Below, in pieces: positions 35,050 to 42,985 of a stretch of 58,635 bases of DNA. The translations under genes and the position numbers were made by a program. This stretch comes from an uncultured Bacteroidota bacterium. GTDB lineage: Bacteria; Bacteroidota; Bacteroidia; UKL13-3. Numbering within the stretch: the first letter of the stretch is position 1; each line of letters begins with the position of its first letter. The stretch lies in the NCBI GenBank assembly GCA_903898215.1, contig CAIUEQ010000126.1:1-58635 (forward strand). The letters are read 5' to 3'. The notes beneath the pieces were generated by a model that had not been told where the DNA came from, made no database searches, and was given only the letters and a program-made list of their open reading frames with translations.

Positions 35050-35559
35050 ATGCAGATAAGACCGGCAAATACTAATGATGCAAACATTTTAGCTGAACTC
35101 GGAGCTAAAACATTTTATGAAACTTTTCGTGAATTTCACACAGAAGAAGATATGCAGCAGTATATCCAAAAAGCATACTCTGTTGATTTGATGACAGAAA
35201 ATTTATCGAAAGAAAGCATTCAATACTTTATTGCTTTTGATGAAGACAAACCGATTGGATATTTGAAGTTGATTAAAGATGCATCGCACGAAAAATTGAC
35301 ATCGCAAAAAAATATTGAGCTCGAAAAAATTTATGTGCTGAAAGAATATCTTGATAAAAAAGTTGGCAAAGAATTGATGTTACAGGCTATCAACTTTTCA
35401 AAACAAAACAATTTTGAAACCTTGTTTCTTGGCGTTTGGCAAGAGAATCATCGTGCGGTTAATTTCTATAAAAAATTTGGTTTCGAAACTTTTACCATCA
35501 GAACATTTCAACTTGGAGAAACTTTATGTGATGATTTTTTGATGAAACTAAACTTATAA
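35050..35559 (+). CDS. GNAT family N-acetyltransferase
   Basis: A 169-residue single-domain GNAT. IRPANTNDANILAELGAKTFYETF at the start, IELEKIYVLKEYLDKKVGKEL (acetyl-CoA pyrophosphate loop, normally Q/RxxGxG/A, here KKVGKE) and LGVWQENHRAVNFYKKFGFE mark the fold. This pattern is closest to PaiA/spermidine-acetyltransferase-like proteins, so a small amine or peptide is a possible acceptor. It stands alone between two hairpin-rich gaps and converges with the Nudix gene. Confidence 0.86.
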   Translation: MQIRPANTNDANILAELGAKTFYETFREFHTEEDMQQYIQKAYSVDLMTENLSKESIQYFIAFDEDKPIGYLKLIKDASHEKLTSQKNIELEKIYVLKEYLDKKVGKELMLQAINFSKQNNFETLFLGVWQENHRAVNFYKKFGFETFTIRTFQLGETLCDDFLMKLNL

Positions 35560-35625
35560 ATTTTGTGGTTTAGGATAAGCCCGATTGGCTGATATTTTTA
35601 TAGTCTGTTATAAAATTGCAAGTAA

Positions 35626-35711
35626 ACCCCCAATGGGGTGATATTATTTCACTCCTTCGGAGTTATGGATTTATTGGAGTCTTTTTTACAATCATTTCAT
35701 CCCTTCGGGAT
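35626..35711. repeat. Cluster of compact hairpin repeats between convergent genes
   Basis: Three tight hairpins lie within 86 bases: ACCCC-CAAT-GGGGT (35626-35639), ACTCC-TTC-GGAGT (35651-35663) and ATCCC-TTC-GGGAT (35699-35711). The last two share the CCTTCGG centre, an exceptionally stable tetraloop context in RNA. Each is followed by a similar run (TATGGATTTAT or TATCTAAAT). The cluster separates the GNAT stop (35559) from the Nudix stop (35720) and could terminate both transcripts. Confidence 0.75.
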
Positions 35712-35719
35712 TATCTAAA

Positions 35720-36280
35720 TTATAATTTCCCTTCCAGCATCATCAACTTTGCTTTTAAAACTGCAACAACTGTTAAACTATCAGTAATTTTTCCGCTTAA
35801 AACCTGTTCATACAATTCGTCAAAATGAATTTTCTTTACATGTAATTCTTCATCCTCTCCCGGTTGCGATTTGGTGAAAGTTAATCCTTGAGCAATATAT
35901 AAATACGCCTTTTCATCCGTTGCCGAATTACTCAATTGCATGTGTTGGATAAAGGTAAATTTATTTGCGATGATGCCACATTCTTCTTCCAGTTCGCGCT
36001 TTGCCGAGTCAAGTGGATCAATAGCTAACTGACCGCCACCTTCGGGAATTTCCCACGTAAACATATTAAATGGATATCGATATTGACCAACGATCCAGGT
36101 ATAATTATTCTCATCAAGAGGAAGAACTCCAATTGCTAAATTTTTAAAATGAACAACAGAATACGTTCCGGGATTTCCTGCAGGATTTAAAACATCGTGA
36201 TGTGAAACACTAATCCATGGTGATTCATACACCTCTTTTTTATTTAATAATGTCCATGGATTTTTTTCTTCGTCTATCAT
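35720..36280 (-). CDS. Nudix hydrolase, ADP-ribose pyrophosphatase-like
   Basis: A 186-residue Nudix protein that probably splits ADP-ribose or a related nucleoside diphosphate sugar. VGQYRYPFNMFTWEIPEGGG leads into the Nudix box with AKRELEEECGI, where the metal-binding REUxEE core is intact. The first box glutamate (G-x5-E) is replaced by Ile in GGGQLAI. The remainder follows the NudF/YffH pattern, including ATDEKAYLYIA. Its ATG overlaps the amidohydrolase-like stop by four bases (36277-36280), so the two are coupled. Confidence 0.88.
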   Translation of the reverse strand: MIDEEKNPWTLLNKKEVYESPWISVSHHDVLNPAGNPGTYSVVHFKNLAIGVLPLDENNYTWIVGQYRYPFNMFTWEIPEGGGQLAIDPLDSAKRELEEECGIIANKFTFIQHMQLSNSATDEKAYLYIAQGLTFTKSQPGEDEELHVKKIHFDELYEQVLSGKITDSLTVVAVLKAKLMMLEGKL

Positions 36281-37542
36281 TCTTTGAGTTGATATTTTTT
36301 AGAGAATTTTTTATTCAAATCTTTCTGCTGATTATTCAGATCAATTTCAATTCCATTGATAAACGCTTGTTCAACTATACTTGATTTCATGTCTAACACA
36401 TCGCCTGCTGAAATTATTATCGTGGCATCTTTTCCGTTTTCTAAAGTACCGCAACGGTTCTCAATACCTAAAATTTTTGCAGCGTTTTTTGTGATACACA
36501 TTAACGCTTCTTCTTTTGTTAATCCATGTGCAGCAGTTGTACCTGCTTCAAACATCAGGTTGCGTGATTCCCAACTTCCTGTATGTCCAATTGCAACTAA
36601 AATTCCTGCTTGCATTAATTGAAACGGAGTTTTAAATGGTTGATCAACATCTTCATCAGATCTTTGTGGAAGTCTGTGAATATTTGTGAGCACTACAGGA
36701 ATTTTATTTTCTTTAATAAGTTCTTTTAGTTTGTACGAATCTGCCGCACCAACTAAAACCATTTTTATTTCGGGATATTTTTTAACGAAGTTTACAGATG
36801 AAATAATTCCTTTCGAACTGTTCACATGAACATATAAATTCTTTGTTCCATTAAATAAATTTCTCATCGCTTCAAGCCTCACATTTGTAATTTCAGGTTT
36901 TTCAGTTTTACTGTATTGAAATGCTTGTTCGAATAATTCATCAATAGCTTGAAGCTCTTTATCCATGAGTTGTTTCATAGATTCATTTTGTCCGCCCCCA
37001 AAATTATAATTGATCAGTTCGGGCCAATTCATATGCACACCTTCATCAATTTTATAAGCGGCATCTTCCCAATTCCAACCATCAGTTTTCATCACACTTG
37101 AAGAGCCTGAAATTAATCCTCCTTGTGGAACAATTTGCATAAAAAGCACACCATTAGATTTTATAGTTGGGATAATTTTTGAATCGGTATTATAAGCAAT
37201 CACAGCACGAACATTTGGATTGACACCTCCAACTTCCCGATAATCATGTGTTGCACGAGCTTCGTCAATTTCATTTAATCCGGCAAAAGTATTCATACAA
37301 ATTAATCCGGGGTAAACGTGTTTCCCTTTTGCATTAATGATTCGTGCATTTTTATAGGTGGCTATCAATTGTGAATCGCACAAAATTATTTTCCCTTCAC
37401 TAAATACTAGAAATCCGTTTTCAATTATTTTTCCATTACCAAGATGAATAGTTGCCCCTTGAATGATTACAGTTATTTGTTGTGCTTTTGAAAACAAATT
37501 AATAGAGACAAATAATAGTATTAACAGAATATTTTTTTTCAT
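36277..37542 (-). CDS. Periplasmic amidohydrolase-like protein lacking the HxH motif
   Basis: A 421-residue protein with a signal peptide (MKKNILLILLFVSINLFSKAQ). The composite small beta domain and TIM barrel of imidazolonepropionase-like amidohydrolases are recognisable: IIQGATIHLGNGKII, KGKHVYPGLI, AHGLTKEEALMCITKNAAKILG and GTLENGKDATIIIS. The metal-binding HxH that should follow PGLID reads ICMNTF, so H84 and H86 are Asn and Phe. Several other barrel His ligands are not evident. Bacteroidota homologues with this pattern are common, so it is a family trait and not a local mutation. Hydrolase activity is uncertain. Coupled to the Nudix gene. Confidence 0.82.
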   Translation of the reverse strand: MKKNILLILLFVSINLFSKAQQITVIIQGATIHLGNGKIIENGFLVFSEGKIILCDSQLIATYKNARIINAKGKHVYPGLICMNTFAGLNEIDEARATHDYREVGGVNPNVRAVIAYNTDSKIIPTIKSNGVLFMQIVPQGGLISGSSSVMKTDGWNWEDAAYKIDEGVHMNWPELINYNFGGGQNESMKQLMDKELQAIDELFEQAFQYSKTEKPEITNVRLEAMRNLFNGTKNLYVHVNSSKGIISSVNFVKKYPEIKMVLVGAADSYKLKELIKENKIPVVLTNIHRLPQRSDEDVDQPFKTPFQLMQAGILVAIGHTGSWESRNLMFEAGTTAAHGLTKEEALMCITKNAAKILGIENRCGTLENGKDATIIISAGDVLDMKSSIVEQAFINGIEIDLNNQQKDLNKKFSKKYQLKE

Positions 37543-37591
37543 TTTGATGTTTAAGAAGGATGAATGTAAATTGAAAGCGTTAAAAATTCAA

Positions 37592-38416
37592 TTATGGAAA
37601 TTTTGGAAACTTAGAAAAATCTGGTTTACGTTTTTCAAGAAAAGAATTTTTTCCTTCTTTGGCTTCATCACTCATATAATATAAAAGTGTAGCATTACCC
37701 GCCAACTCTTGTATTCCGGCTTGTCCGTCAAGTTCTGCATTGAAAGAAGATTTGATCATGCGCAATGCGATTGGACTTTTATCCAATATTTTTTTGCACC
37801 ATGCAATAGTAGTTTCTTCTAACTTTTCGAGAGGCACAACTTTATTTACCAAACCCATTTCGAGTGCTTCTGTTGCATCGTATTGATCACACAAAAGCCA
37901 AATCTCTCTCGCCTTTTTTTGTCCAACAATACGTGCTAAATAACCTGCGCCAAAGCCACCGTCAAAACTTCCAACCATCGGGCCTGTTTGTCCGAATCGG
38001 GCATTTTCGGCAGCAATTGTTAGGTCACAAATTACATGCAAAACATGTCCGCCACCAATTGCCCAACCAGCCACCATTGCTATTACCGGTTTTGGAATTC
38101 TGCGAATTTGCATTTGCAGATCAAGAACATTTAATCTTGGAACACCATCATCGCCAACATAACCACCGTTGCCACGAACAGACTGATCGCCACCACTGCA
38201 AAATGCTTTGCCACCTTCACCGGTTAAAATCACCACTCCAACTTCAGGATTCTGACGAGCAAGTTCCATTGCTTCACTCATTTCTTTTACAGTAAGCGGA
38301 GTAAATGCATTATGCTTTTCAGGTCTGTTGATGCTTATCTTAGCGATTCCTTCAAAAAAAGAAAATTTAATTTCTTTGTATTCTTCGATTGTTTTCCAAT
38401 TATAATTTGATTTCAT
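37592..38416 (-). CDS. menB: 1,4-dihydroxy-2-naphthoyl-CoA synthase
   Basis: A 274-residue crotonase-fold enzyme that closes the second ring in menaquinone synthesis, converting o-succinylbenzoyl-CoA to DHNA-CoA. RPEKHNAFTPLTVKEM, AFCSGGDQSVRG, GWAIGGGHVLHVICDLTIA and GQTGPMVGSFDGGFG are the MenB-specific stretches, and the C-terminal end KNSFLEKRKPDFSKFP is typical. Length is normal. It follows menD and a small secreted-protein gene on the same strand, which groups two menaquinone genes. menF, menC and menE are not in the window. Confidence 0.96.
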   Translation of the reverse strand: MKSNYNWKTIEEYKEIKFSFFEGIAKISINRPEKHNAFTPLTVKEMSEAMELARQNPEVGVVILTGEGGKAFCSGGDQSVRGNGGYVGDDGVPRLNVLDLQMQIRRIPKPVIAMVAGWAIGGGHVLHVICDLTIAAENARFGQTGPMVGSFDGGFGAGYLARIVGQKKAREIWLLCDQYDATEALEMGLVNKVVPLEKLEETTIAWCKKILDKSPIALRMIKSSFNAELDGQAGIQELAGNATLLYYMSDEAKEGKNSFLEKRKPDFSKFPKFP

Positions 38417-38424
38417 TTTTAAAA

Positions 38425-38766
38425 TTAATAAGTTGTAAAAAAATATTTTTCTGTTCGAAATTCAGGATAATATTTCGGCCAGGTATGATTTTGGTTTTTG
38501 TACCTACACCACATTTTAATTGCTTTGTCTTCGTCAGTTTCTTTATAATTTATTTTTATTGAGTAATCAATTTTTTCAGGAGGTTTTAAATAATTTATAA
38601 AATCAAATTCATGTTCGCTTGAATACATAATATTTTGCTCTTTCAAATTATTCAAAACTATTTTTTTGCCTTCTTCATTTTTGATAGATGCACTGTCGGC
38701 AATAGTTTGACAATAGCCATCAATAGCATTCAACAAAATAAATAGTATGAAAAACCTTTTTATCAA
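38425..38766 (-). CDS. Small secreted hypothetical protein in the men operon
   Basis: A 113-residue protein that I do not recognise. It begins with a plausible signal peptide (MIKRFFILFILLNAIDGYCQ), then a short polar domain with IDYSIKINY, KAIKMWCRYKNQ and WPKYYPEF, rich in Tyr and Trp at the C terminus. The frame starts with TTG at 38766, which overlaps the menD stop as TTGA. No ATG is available before residue 47, so TTG is accepted. Lying between menD and menB, it is co-transcribed with menaquinone genes, but nothing in the sequence links it to that pathway. Confidence 0.6.
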   Translation of the reverse strand: MIKRFFILFILLNAIDGYCQTIADSASIKNEEGKKIVLNNLKEQNIMYSSEHEFDFINYLKPPEKIDYSIKINYKETDEDKAIKMWCRYKNQNHTWPKYYPEFRTEKYFFTTY

Positions 38767-40565
38767 ATCAATTTTATTTTTTTAAACTGTTTAAAAATTT
38801 TAGCGTTTTCATTTCTGTCAAATTTCAATTCGAGCACTGCGGCTTTTTTATTCGGATCAAGAAACTCTTTTAAAGTTTTACTCAAATCATTTTGTGATGC
38901 ACAAAAATAATAATCTAAACCATTATCAATTGCTGTGTTTTTAACACTCTGTTGATGTGGTGTTGTAAAATAGCTTAATTGTTTTTTATGAGATGATGGT
39001 CCATCGATGAGTTGAAATATTCCGCCACCAAAATTATTAAAAATAATAATTCGTAAATTATCCGGCACGTGATTATTCCACAAGGCATTTCTATCATATA
39101 AAAAACTAAGATCACCAGTGATAAATATGGTAGGTTTATTATTAATAATTGCAGCACCAACAGCTGTTGATGCACATCCGTCAATTCCGCTTGTGCCTCT
39201 GTTTCCGCTCACCGTCCAACTTGGATTTAAATTTCCAATTAAACTTATATAACGAATAGAACTGCTGTTTGAAATTTGTAAATTTATTGCATCAGGAAGA
39301 TTGTTTATGATAATTTCCATCGCATGTAATTCGCTCGAATTGTTATTTCTTTCAAGAAATGATTTTATCTTAACAGAAGCCAGTTCATCAATTTTTTTCC
39401 AGAGATTTTTAAAATCAGAAAAGGTGTTTTCTTTTAAATTTTCAGGAAGATTTGTTAATACAATCGAAGGGTTTGCATCAATATAATCCGTAACATTTTT
39501 ATATGTATCAACCAGTTCTTTTTTTGGTTGGATTCGAAAATGATATTTCGGTTTTTGTTTTTTCAGCCACAATTTTAAACTCTTTGAAAGTACTGGCCCG
39601 CCAAATGTAATCAGCATATCAGGCTCAAGTTCACTTAAGGTTTTTTCGCTACATTGAGAAATAGTAAAATCAAAATGAGGTGCTGTGCAAACACTTTGTT
39701 TATTACTTAGCACGTCACACAATATCACAACATCCTGATGTTTATTTAATTCAAATAATTGAGTGAATAAATTATTGTCAACCGGGTATTGACCAATAAG
39801 AATTATTTTCTTTTTGCTTTCGAACCAAGCCTTATTGAAAGTTTGAAAATTTGCTTGTTTAATTGTTTGAATTGCGCTCTCAAACTCTCGAACGCTCAAA
39901 CTTTCGAACTTGTTTTCTTTTGTTGGATAAAGAGGTTCGCTAAGAGGAACATTAATATGTACTGGACCTTTTACAATTCCGTTTGAAATATTAATTCCAT
40001 TTGAAATTATCGTTGAAGTTTCTTTGATATTTTCTTTTCCATGAAAATAATTTTCTAATTCAAAACTTGCAAGAACATGTCCTCCAAAAACATTTTTTTG
40101 CTTAACCATTTGTCCATCTTGTTGATTTAATAATTCAGGCGGACGATCGGCAGTTAAAATAATTAATGGAATTTTTTGATAAAAAGCTTCAGCTATTGCA
40201 GGGTAAAAATTTAAAGAAGCTGTTCCAGATGTACAAATCAGCACAACAGGTTCTTGCAGTTGTTGAGCCATGCCCAAAGCAATATATGCGGCACTGCGTT
40301 CATCAATAATCGAGTAGCATGTTATGTTTTTTTCTTGTGTGAACGCATAAACTAAAGGTGCCGAACGTGATCCGGGACAAATAACAGCATGCTTTATTCC
40401 AAGCAAAGCACAGGTTTTAGAAATGGTATAAACGTGTTGTTGCAAAAGTTGTAAATTTATTTGAATGATTTGATTAAGTTTGGAGTTCAAAAAATAAGAA
40501 CTGAGAACTTTCAAAATTACTTTGTCAAAAATATCATTTGGCGGGAGTTTGAAAAACAAAATCAT
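38763..40565 (-). CDS. menD: 2-succinyl-5-enolpyruvyl-6-hydroxy-3-cyclohexene-1-carboxylate synthase
   Basis: A 600-residue ThDP-dependent enzyme that condenses 2-oxoglutarate-derived semialdehyde with isochorismate. GIKHAVICPGSRSAPLVYAF and IIDERSAAYIALGMA (including the ThDP-activating Glu) define the pyrimidine-binding half. TSGTASLNFYPAIAEA, GNRGTSGIDG and ITGDLSFLYDRNALW (GDG-like ThDP/Mg site) with NFGGGIFQLID define the rest. The first ~25 residues (MILFFKLPPNDIF...) are longer than usual; the true start could lie further in, but no internal ATG is suitably placed. The final residues overlap the next gene. Confidence 0.95.
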   Translation of the reverse strand: MILFFKLPPNDIFDKVILKVLSSYFLNSKLNQIIQINLQLLQQHVYTISKTCALLGIKHAVICPGSRSAPLVYAFTQEKNITCYSIIDERSAAYIALGMAQQLQEPVVLICTSGTASLNFYPAIAEAFYQKIPLIILTADRPPELLNQQDGQMVKQKNVFGGHVLASFELENYFHGKENIKETSTIISNGINISNGIVKGPVHINVPLSEPLYPTKENKFESLSVREFESAIQTIKQANFQTFNKAWFESKKKIILIGQYPVDNNLFTQLFELNKHQDVVILCDVLSNKQSVCTAPHFDFTISQCSEKTLSELEPDMLITFGGPVLSKSLKLWLKKQKPKYHFRIQPKKELVDTYKNVTDYIDANPSIVLTNLPENLKENTFSDFKNLWKKIDELASVKIKSFLERNNNSSELHAMEIIINNLPDAINLQISNSSSIRYISLIGNLNPSWTVSGNRGTSGIDGCASTAVGAAIINNKPTIFITGDLSFLYDRNALWNNHVPDNLRIIIFNNFGGGIFQLIDGPSSHKKQLSYFTTPHQQSVKNTAIDNGLDYYFCASQNDLSKTLKEFLDPNKKAAVLELKFDRNENAKIFKQFKKIKLI

Positions 40566-40613
40566 TTTCTATTTTCGTGAACTCTAAAACATTTTGTTAC
40601 ACAACATATTAAA

Positions 40614-41333
40614 ATGACAAAAGACAGATTAATGACAAAGGCAATATTATTATTAGTTTTTAGCGCCTTCACGGTTGCTGCAATTGCACAAAAGCAGGAT
40701 ACAAAAACACAGGGTTTCGATCCGTTTTCGGCACAACCCGACACTACGAATGCTTCAGTTGCTTCTGATAGTCTTTCGCGACAAGACTCATCAACAATTG
40801 TTAAACCCTACGAAAGATTAGTGTTATACGTTGATTCGGTTACTAATTTGATTACTTATTTAGGAATAGTTGAACCAAACGAAATAAATACTAATCCTGA
40901 TGAAACCACAAGTTCAGATTCTTTGTATATAAGAGCAAAAAGATGGGCTGTGAAACGATTTACTGGAGGAGCAAAAGCGCTATTTGATGTTGATAAAAGA
41001 AATATTAAAATTGTGTTGAATGGTTGGATGCCGGCATATGCGTACGGAAATAAATACACCAAGAGAAATGTTGGTAAATATGAATTTAAAATGACCATTT
41101 GGTTAAAAGAAGGCAGGTATAAATATCAGTTATCAAATTTTGTTCATGAAGGCGTTAAGCCCAATGAAGGAAGTGTGGTAAGAAATTATTTCGAATTTTA
41201 TTATACCTCTCCAAATAGTTTAAAAGGAAATGATTTAACCCTTCGATATGCAGATAAAGATATTCATAGATTGATTGAAGATTTCAAGAAACATATGAAA
41301 GATCCTATTATTGTTGATGAAGAAGAGTGGTAG
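40614..41333 (+). CDS. DUF4468-like secreted protein
   Basis: A 239-residue exported protein. A signal peptide (first ATG at 40614 or 40632, MTKAILLLVFSAFTVAAIAQ) is followed by a Ser/Thr/Asp-rich linker (about 28-64). A beta/alpha domain with YERLVLYVDSVTNLITYLGIVEP, SLYIRAKRWAVKRF and YEFKMTIWLKEGRYKYQLSNF resembles the DUF4468 pattern seen in Bacteroidota. Function unknown. Divergent from menD with 48 bases between, and followed by tadA after 64 bases. Confidence 0.75.
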   Translation: MTKDRLMTKAILLLVFSAFTVAAIAQKQDTKTQGFDPFSAQPDTTNASVASDSLSRQDSSTIVKPYERLVLYVDSVTNLITYLGIVEPNEINTNPDETTSSDSLYIRAKRWAVKRFTGGAKALFDVDKRNIKIVLNGWMPAYAYGNKYTKRNVGKYEFKMTIWLKEGRYKYQLSNFVHEGVKPNEGSVVRNYFEFYYTSPNSLKGNDLTLRYADKDIHRLIEDFKKHMKDPIIVDEEEW

Positions 41334-41397
41334 AATTTTATATCATCTCAATAATTAAATAATACTTTTCCTTCCCAATCATTTTAAACTTTCTGCT

Positions 41398-41847
41398 TTG
41401 GCTGAAGTACTTTTTTCTCATGAATATTTTATGAAAGCCGCTTTGAAAGAAGCTGAGAAAGCATTTCATGAAAACGAAGTTCCTGTAGGATGCGTTATCG
41501 TTTGCAATAATCAGATTATCGGCAAAGGGTATAATTTAACCGAAAAATTAAATGATGTTACTGCTCATGCAGAAATGCAAGCAATCACAGCTGCCTCAAA
41601 TTATCTTGGAGCAAAGTATTTAAATGAATGCACAATGTATGTTACCATCGAGCCTTGTGTGATGTGTGCAGGTGCAATTTTTTGGAGTCAGATAGGAAAA
41701 TTGGTTTATGCTGCATCTGATGAAAAACGAGGCTTTAACAAAGTTGGAAATCTTCTCCATCCAAAAACAGAATTGTTAAAAGGGATATTTGAAATGGAAG
41801 CCAGCGAATTAATGAAAACATTTTTCAGAAAAATCAGAGAAACATAA
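41398..41847 (+). CDS. tadA: tRNA-specific adenosine deaminase
   Basis: A 149-residue zinc enzyme that converts wobble adenosine-34 to inosine in tRNA-Arg(ACG). The deaminase motifs are complete: TAHAEMQAI (H57, catalytic E59) and PCVMCAGAI (C87, C90). The frame opens with TTG at 41398. The residues AEVLFSHEYFMKAALKEA correspond closely to the E. coli TadA N terminus (SEVEFSHEYWMRHALTLA), so the TTG is judged to be the real start. The internal ATG at 41431 would cut off this segment. Followed by sod with a separate promoter. Confidence 0.93.
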   Translation: MAEVLFSHEYFMKAALKEAEKAFHENEVPVGCVIVCNNQIIGKGYNLTEKLNDVTAHAEMQAITAASNYLGAKYLNECTMYVTIEPCVMCAGAIFWSQIGKLVYAASDEKRGFNKVGNLLHPKTELLKGIFEMEASELMKTFFRKIRET

Positions 41848-41857
41848 TTGAAACGAA

Positions 41858-41889
41858 ATTGTTAATTGTAAACAACAAATCTATTTTTG
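41858..41889 (+). promoter_or_regulatory. Bacteroidota-type promoter of the sod gene
   Basis: ATTG (41858-41861) and TATTTTTG (41882-41889) match the -33 and TAnnTTTG -7 boxes with 20 bases between. The start codon of sod at 41909 lies 19 bases further on. Spacing and consensus both fit. Confidence 0.5.
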
Positions 41890-41908
41890 AACCTTAAATA
41901 AAAAAATC

Positions 41909-42517
41909 ATGGCATTTGAATTACCAAAATTACCTTACGAATACTCTTCACTCGAGCCACATATTGATGCACGAACAATGGAGATTCATTACACAAAGCA
42001 CCACCAAGCTTATGTAACAAATTTAAATAATGCACTTGCAGGAACTGATGGTGAAAAATTGAGCATCGAAGAAATCTGTAAAAACATTTCTAAATATCCA
42101 GTTGCTGTTAGAAATAATGGCGGAGGTCATTTTAATCATTCATTATTTTGGAGCATTATGGGGCCAAATAAAGGTGGTCAGCCATCAGGTGCTTTAATGG
42201 AAGCTATCAACAGCCAATTGGGTGGATGGGAAAAATTTAAAGAAGATTTTAACAAAGCAGCAACAACACGATTTGGTTCAGGATGGGCTTGGCTATGTGT
42301 TGATGCGAATAAAAAATTATGTGTTTGTTCATCTCCAAATCAGGATAATCCTTTAATGGATGTTTCAGATTGTAAGGGAACACCAATTTTAGGTTTAGAT
42401 GTTTGGGAACACGCTTATTATTTACATTATCAAAATCGCAGACCAGATTATTGTGCTGCTTTTTGGAATGTTGTTAATTGGGATGAAGTGAGCAAAAGAT
42501 TTGAGCAAGCTTTATAA
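41909..42517 (+). CDS. sod: Fe/Mn superoxide dismutase
   Basis: A 202-residue cytoplasmic enzyme that removes superoxide. All four metal ligands are present: H27 (EIHYTKHHQAYV), H77 (GGHFNHSLFW), D164 and H168 (LDVWEHAYYLHYQNRR). The C-terminal half contains SGWAWLCVD. No signal peptide is seen. Whether Fe or Mn is used cannot be told reliably. A promoter precedes it and a clear terminator follows, so it appears monocistronic. Confidence 0.97.
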   Translation: MAFELPKLPYEYSSLEPHIDARTMEIHYTKHHQAYVTNLNNALAGTDGEKLSIEEICKNISKYPVAVRNNGGGHFNHSLFWSIMGPNKGGQPSGALMEAINSQLGGWEKFKEDFNKAATTRFGSGWAWLCVDANKKLCVCSSPNQDNPLMDVSDCKGTPILGLDVWEHAYYLHYQNRRPDYCAAFWNVVNWDEVSKRFEQAL

Positions 42518-42544
42518 GTAGAAGATACTATAGCTAATGTTTTG

Positions 42545-42573
42545 AAAGACGAGTTAAGTGCTCGTCTTTTTTT
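42545..42573 (+). terminator. Intrinsic terminator after sod
   Basis: AAAGACGAG (42545-42553), a 7-base loop and CTCGTCTTT (42561-42569) form a 9-bp stem that runs directly into a T tract to 42573. It lies 28 bases after the sod stop. Confidence 0.85.
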
Positions 42574-42676
42574 ATTTTCATAAGATTGTATTTAACAGCT
42601 TAATATTAAAAACAGCCATTCATTTTGTTTTTACGTTTTTTTGCATAAGTTTGTTATTGCATTTAAACATAAACTT

Positions 42677-42979
42677 ATGAATCCAATTAATACAATTTTT
42701 GGGATTTCTTCTATCGGAAAAGAGGAAATCAGCGAAATTCAATTTGTATCGGAAGAGGTTTTAGCTTCGGTTGATCAAATAAATAACAGGCGCTCAGAAT
42801 TACAAAAAGCAATGCTTCTCGGAAATTCCGAGAAATCAAAAAGTAAGATCGTATTTGCAACAAATAACGGTTTAAGAAAAGTCGAAACAACCGTTTGGGC
42901 TGTTGATGATTTAGAAGTTGTTTTAAAAGCGGGAGTTTTTATACCTATCCACGCTATCTGTCATGTAGCACTTTTGTAA
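42677..42979 (+). CDS. Small conserved hypothetical protein
   Basis: A 100-residue cytoplasmic protein of unknown function. It has a helical first half (GKEEISEIQFVSEEVLASVD, INNRRSELQKAMLLGNSEKS) and a beta-rich second half (KIVFATNNGLRKVETTVWAV, VVLKAGVFIPIHAI). From memory, comparable short proteins with a LxNAMxLGN...VET(T/S)VW core are common in Bacteroidota. The ATG at 42677 is used, not the in-frame TTG at 42641. It converges with glmS at a distance of 6 bases. Confidence 0.72.
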   Translation: MNPINTIFGISSIGKEEISEIQFVSEEVLASVDQINNRRSELQKAMLLGNSEKSKSKIVFATNNGLRKVETTVWAVDDLEVVLKAGVFIPIHAICHVALL

Positions 42980-42985
42980 AACCTA

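Noticed and set aside
37864..38295. 143-codon plus-strand frame inside menB, rich in His, Gln and Leu
   Set aside because: The composition is what the complement of menB would give; no domain, start context or spacing supports a gene.
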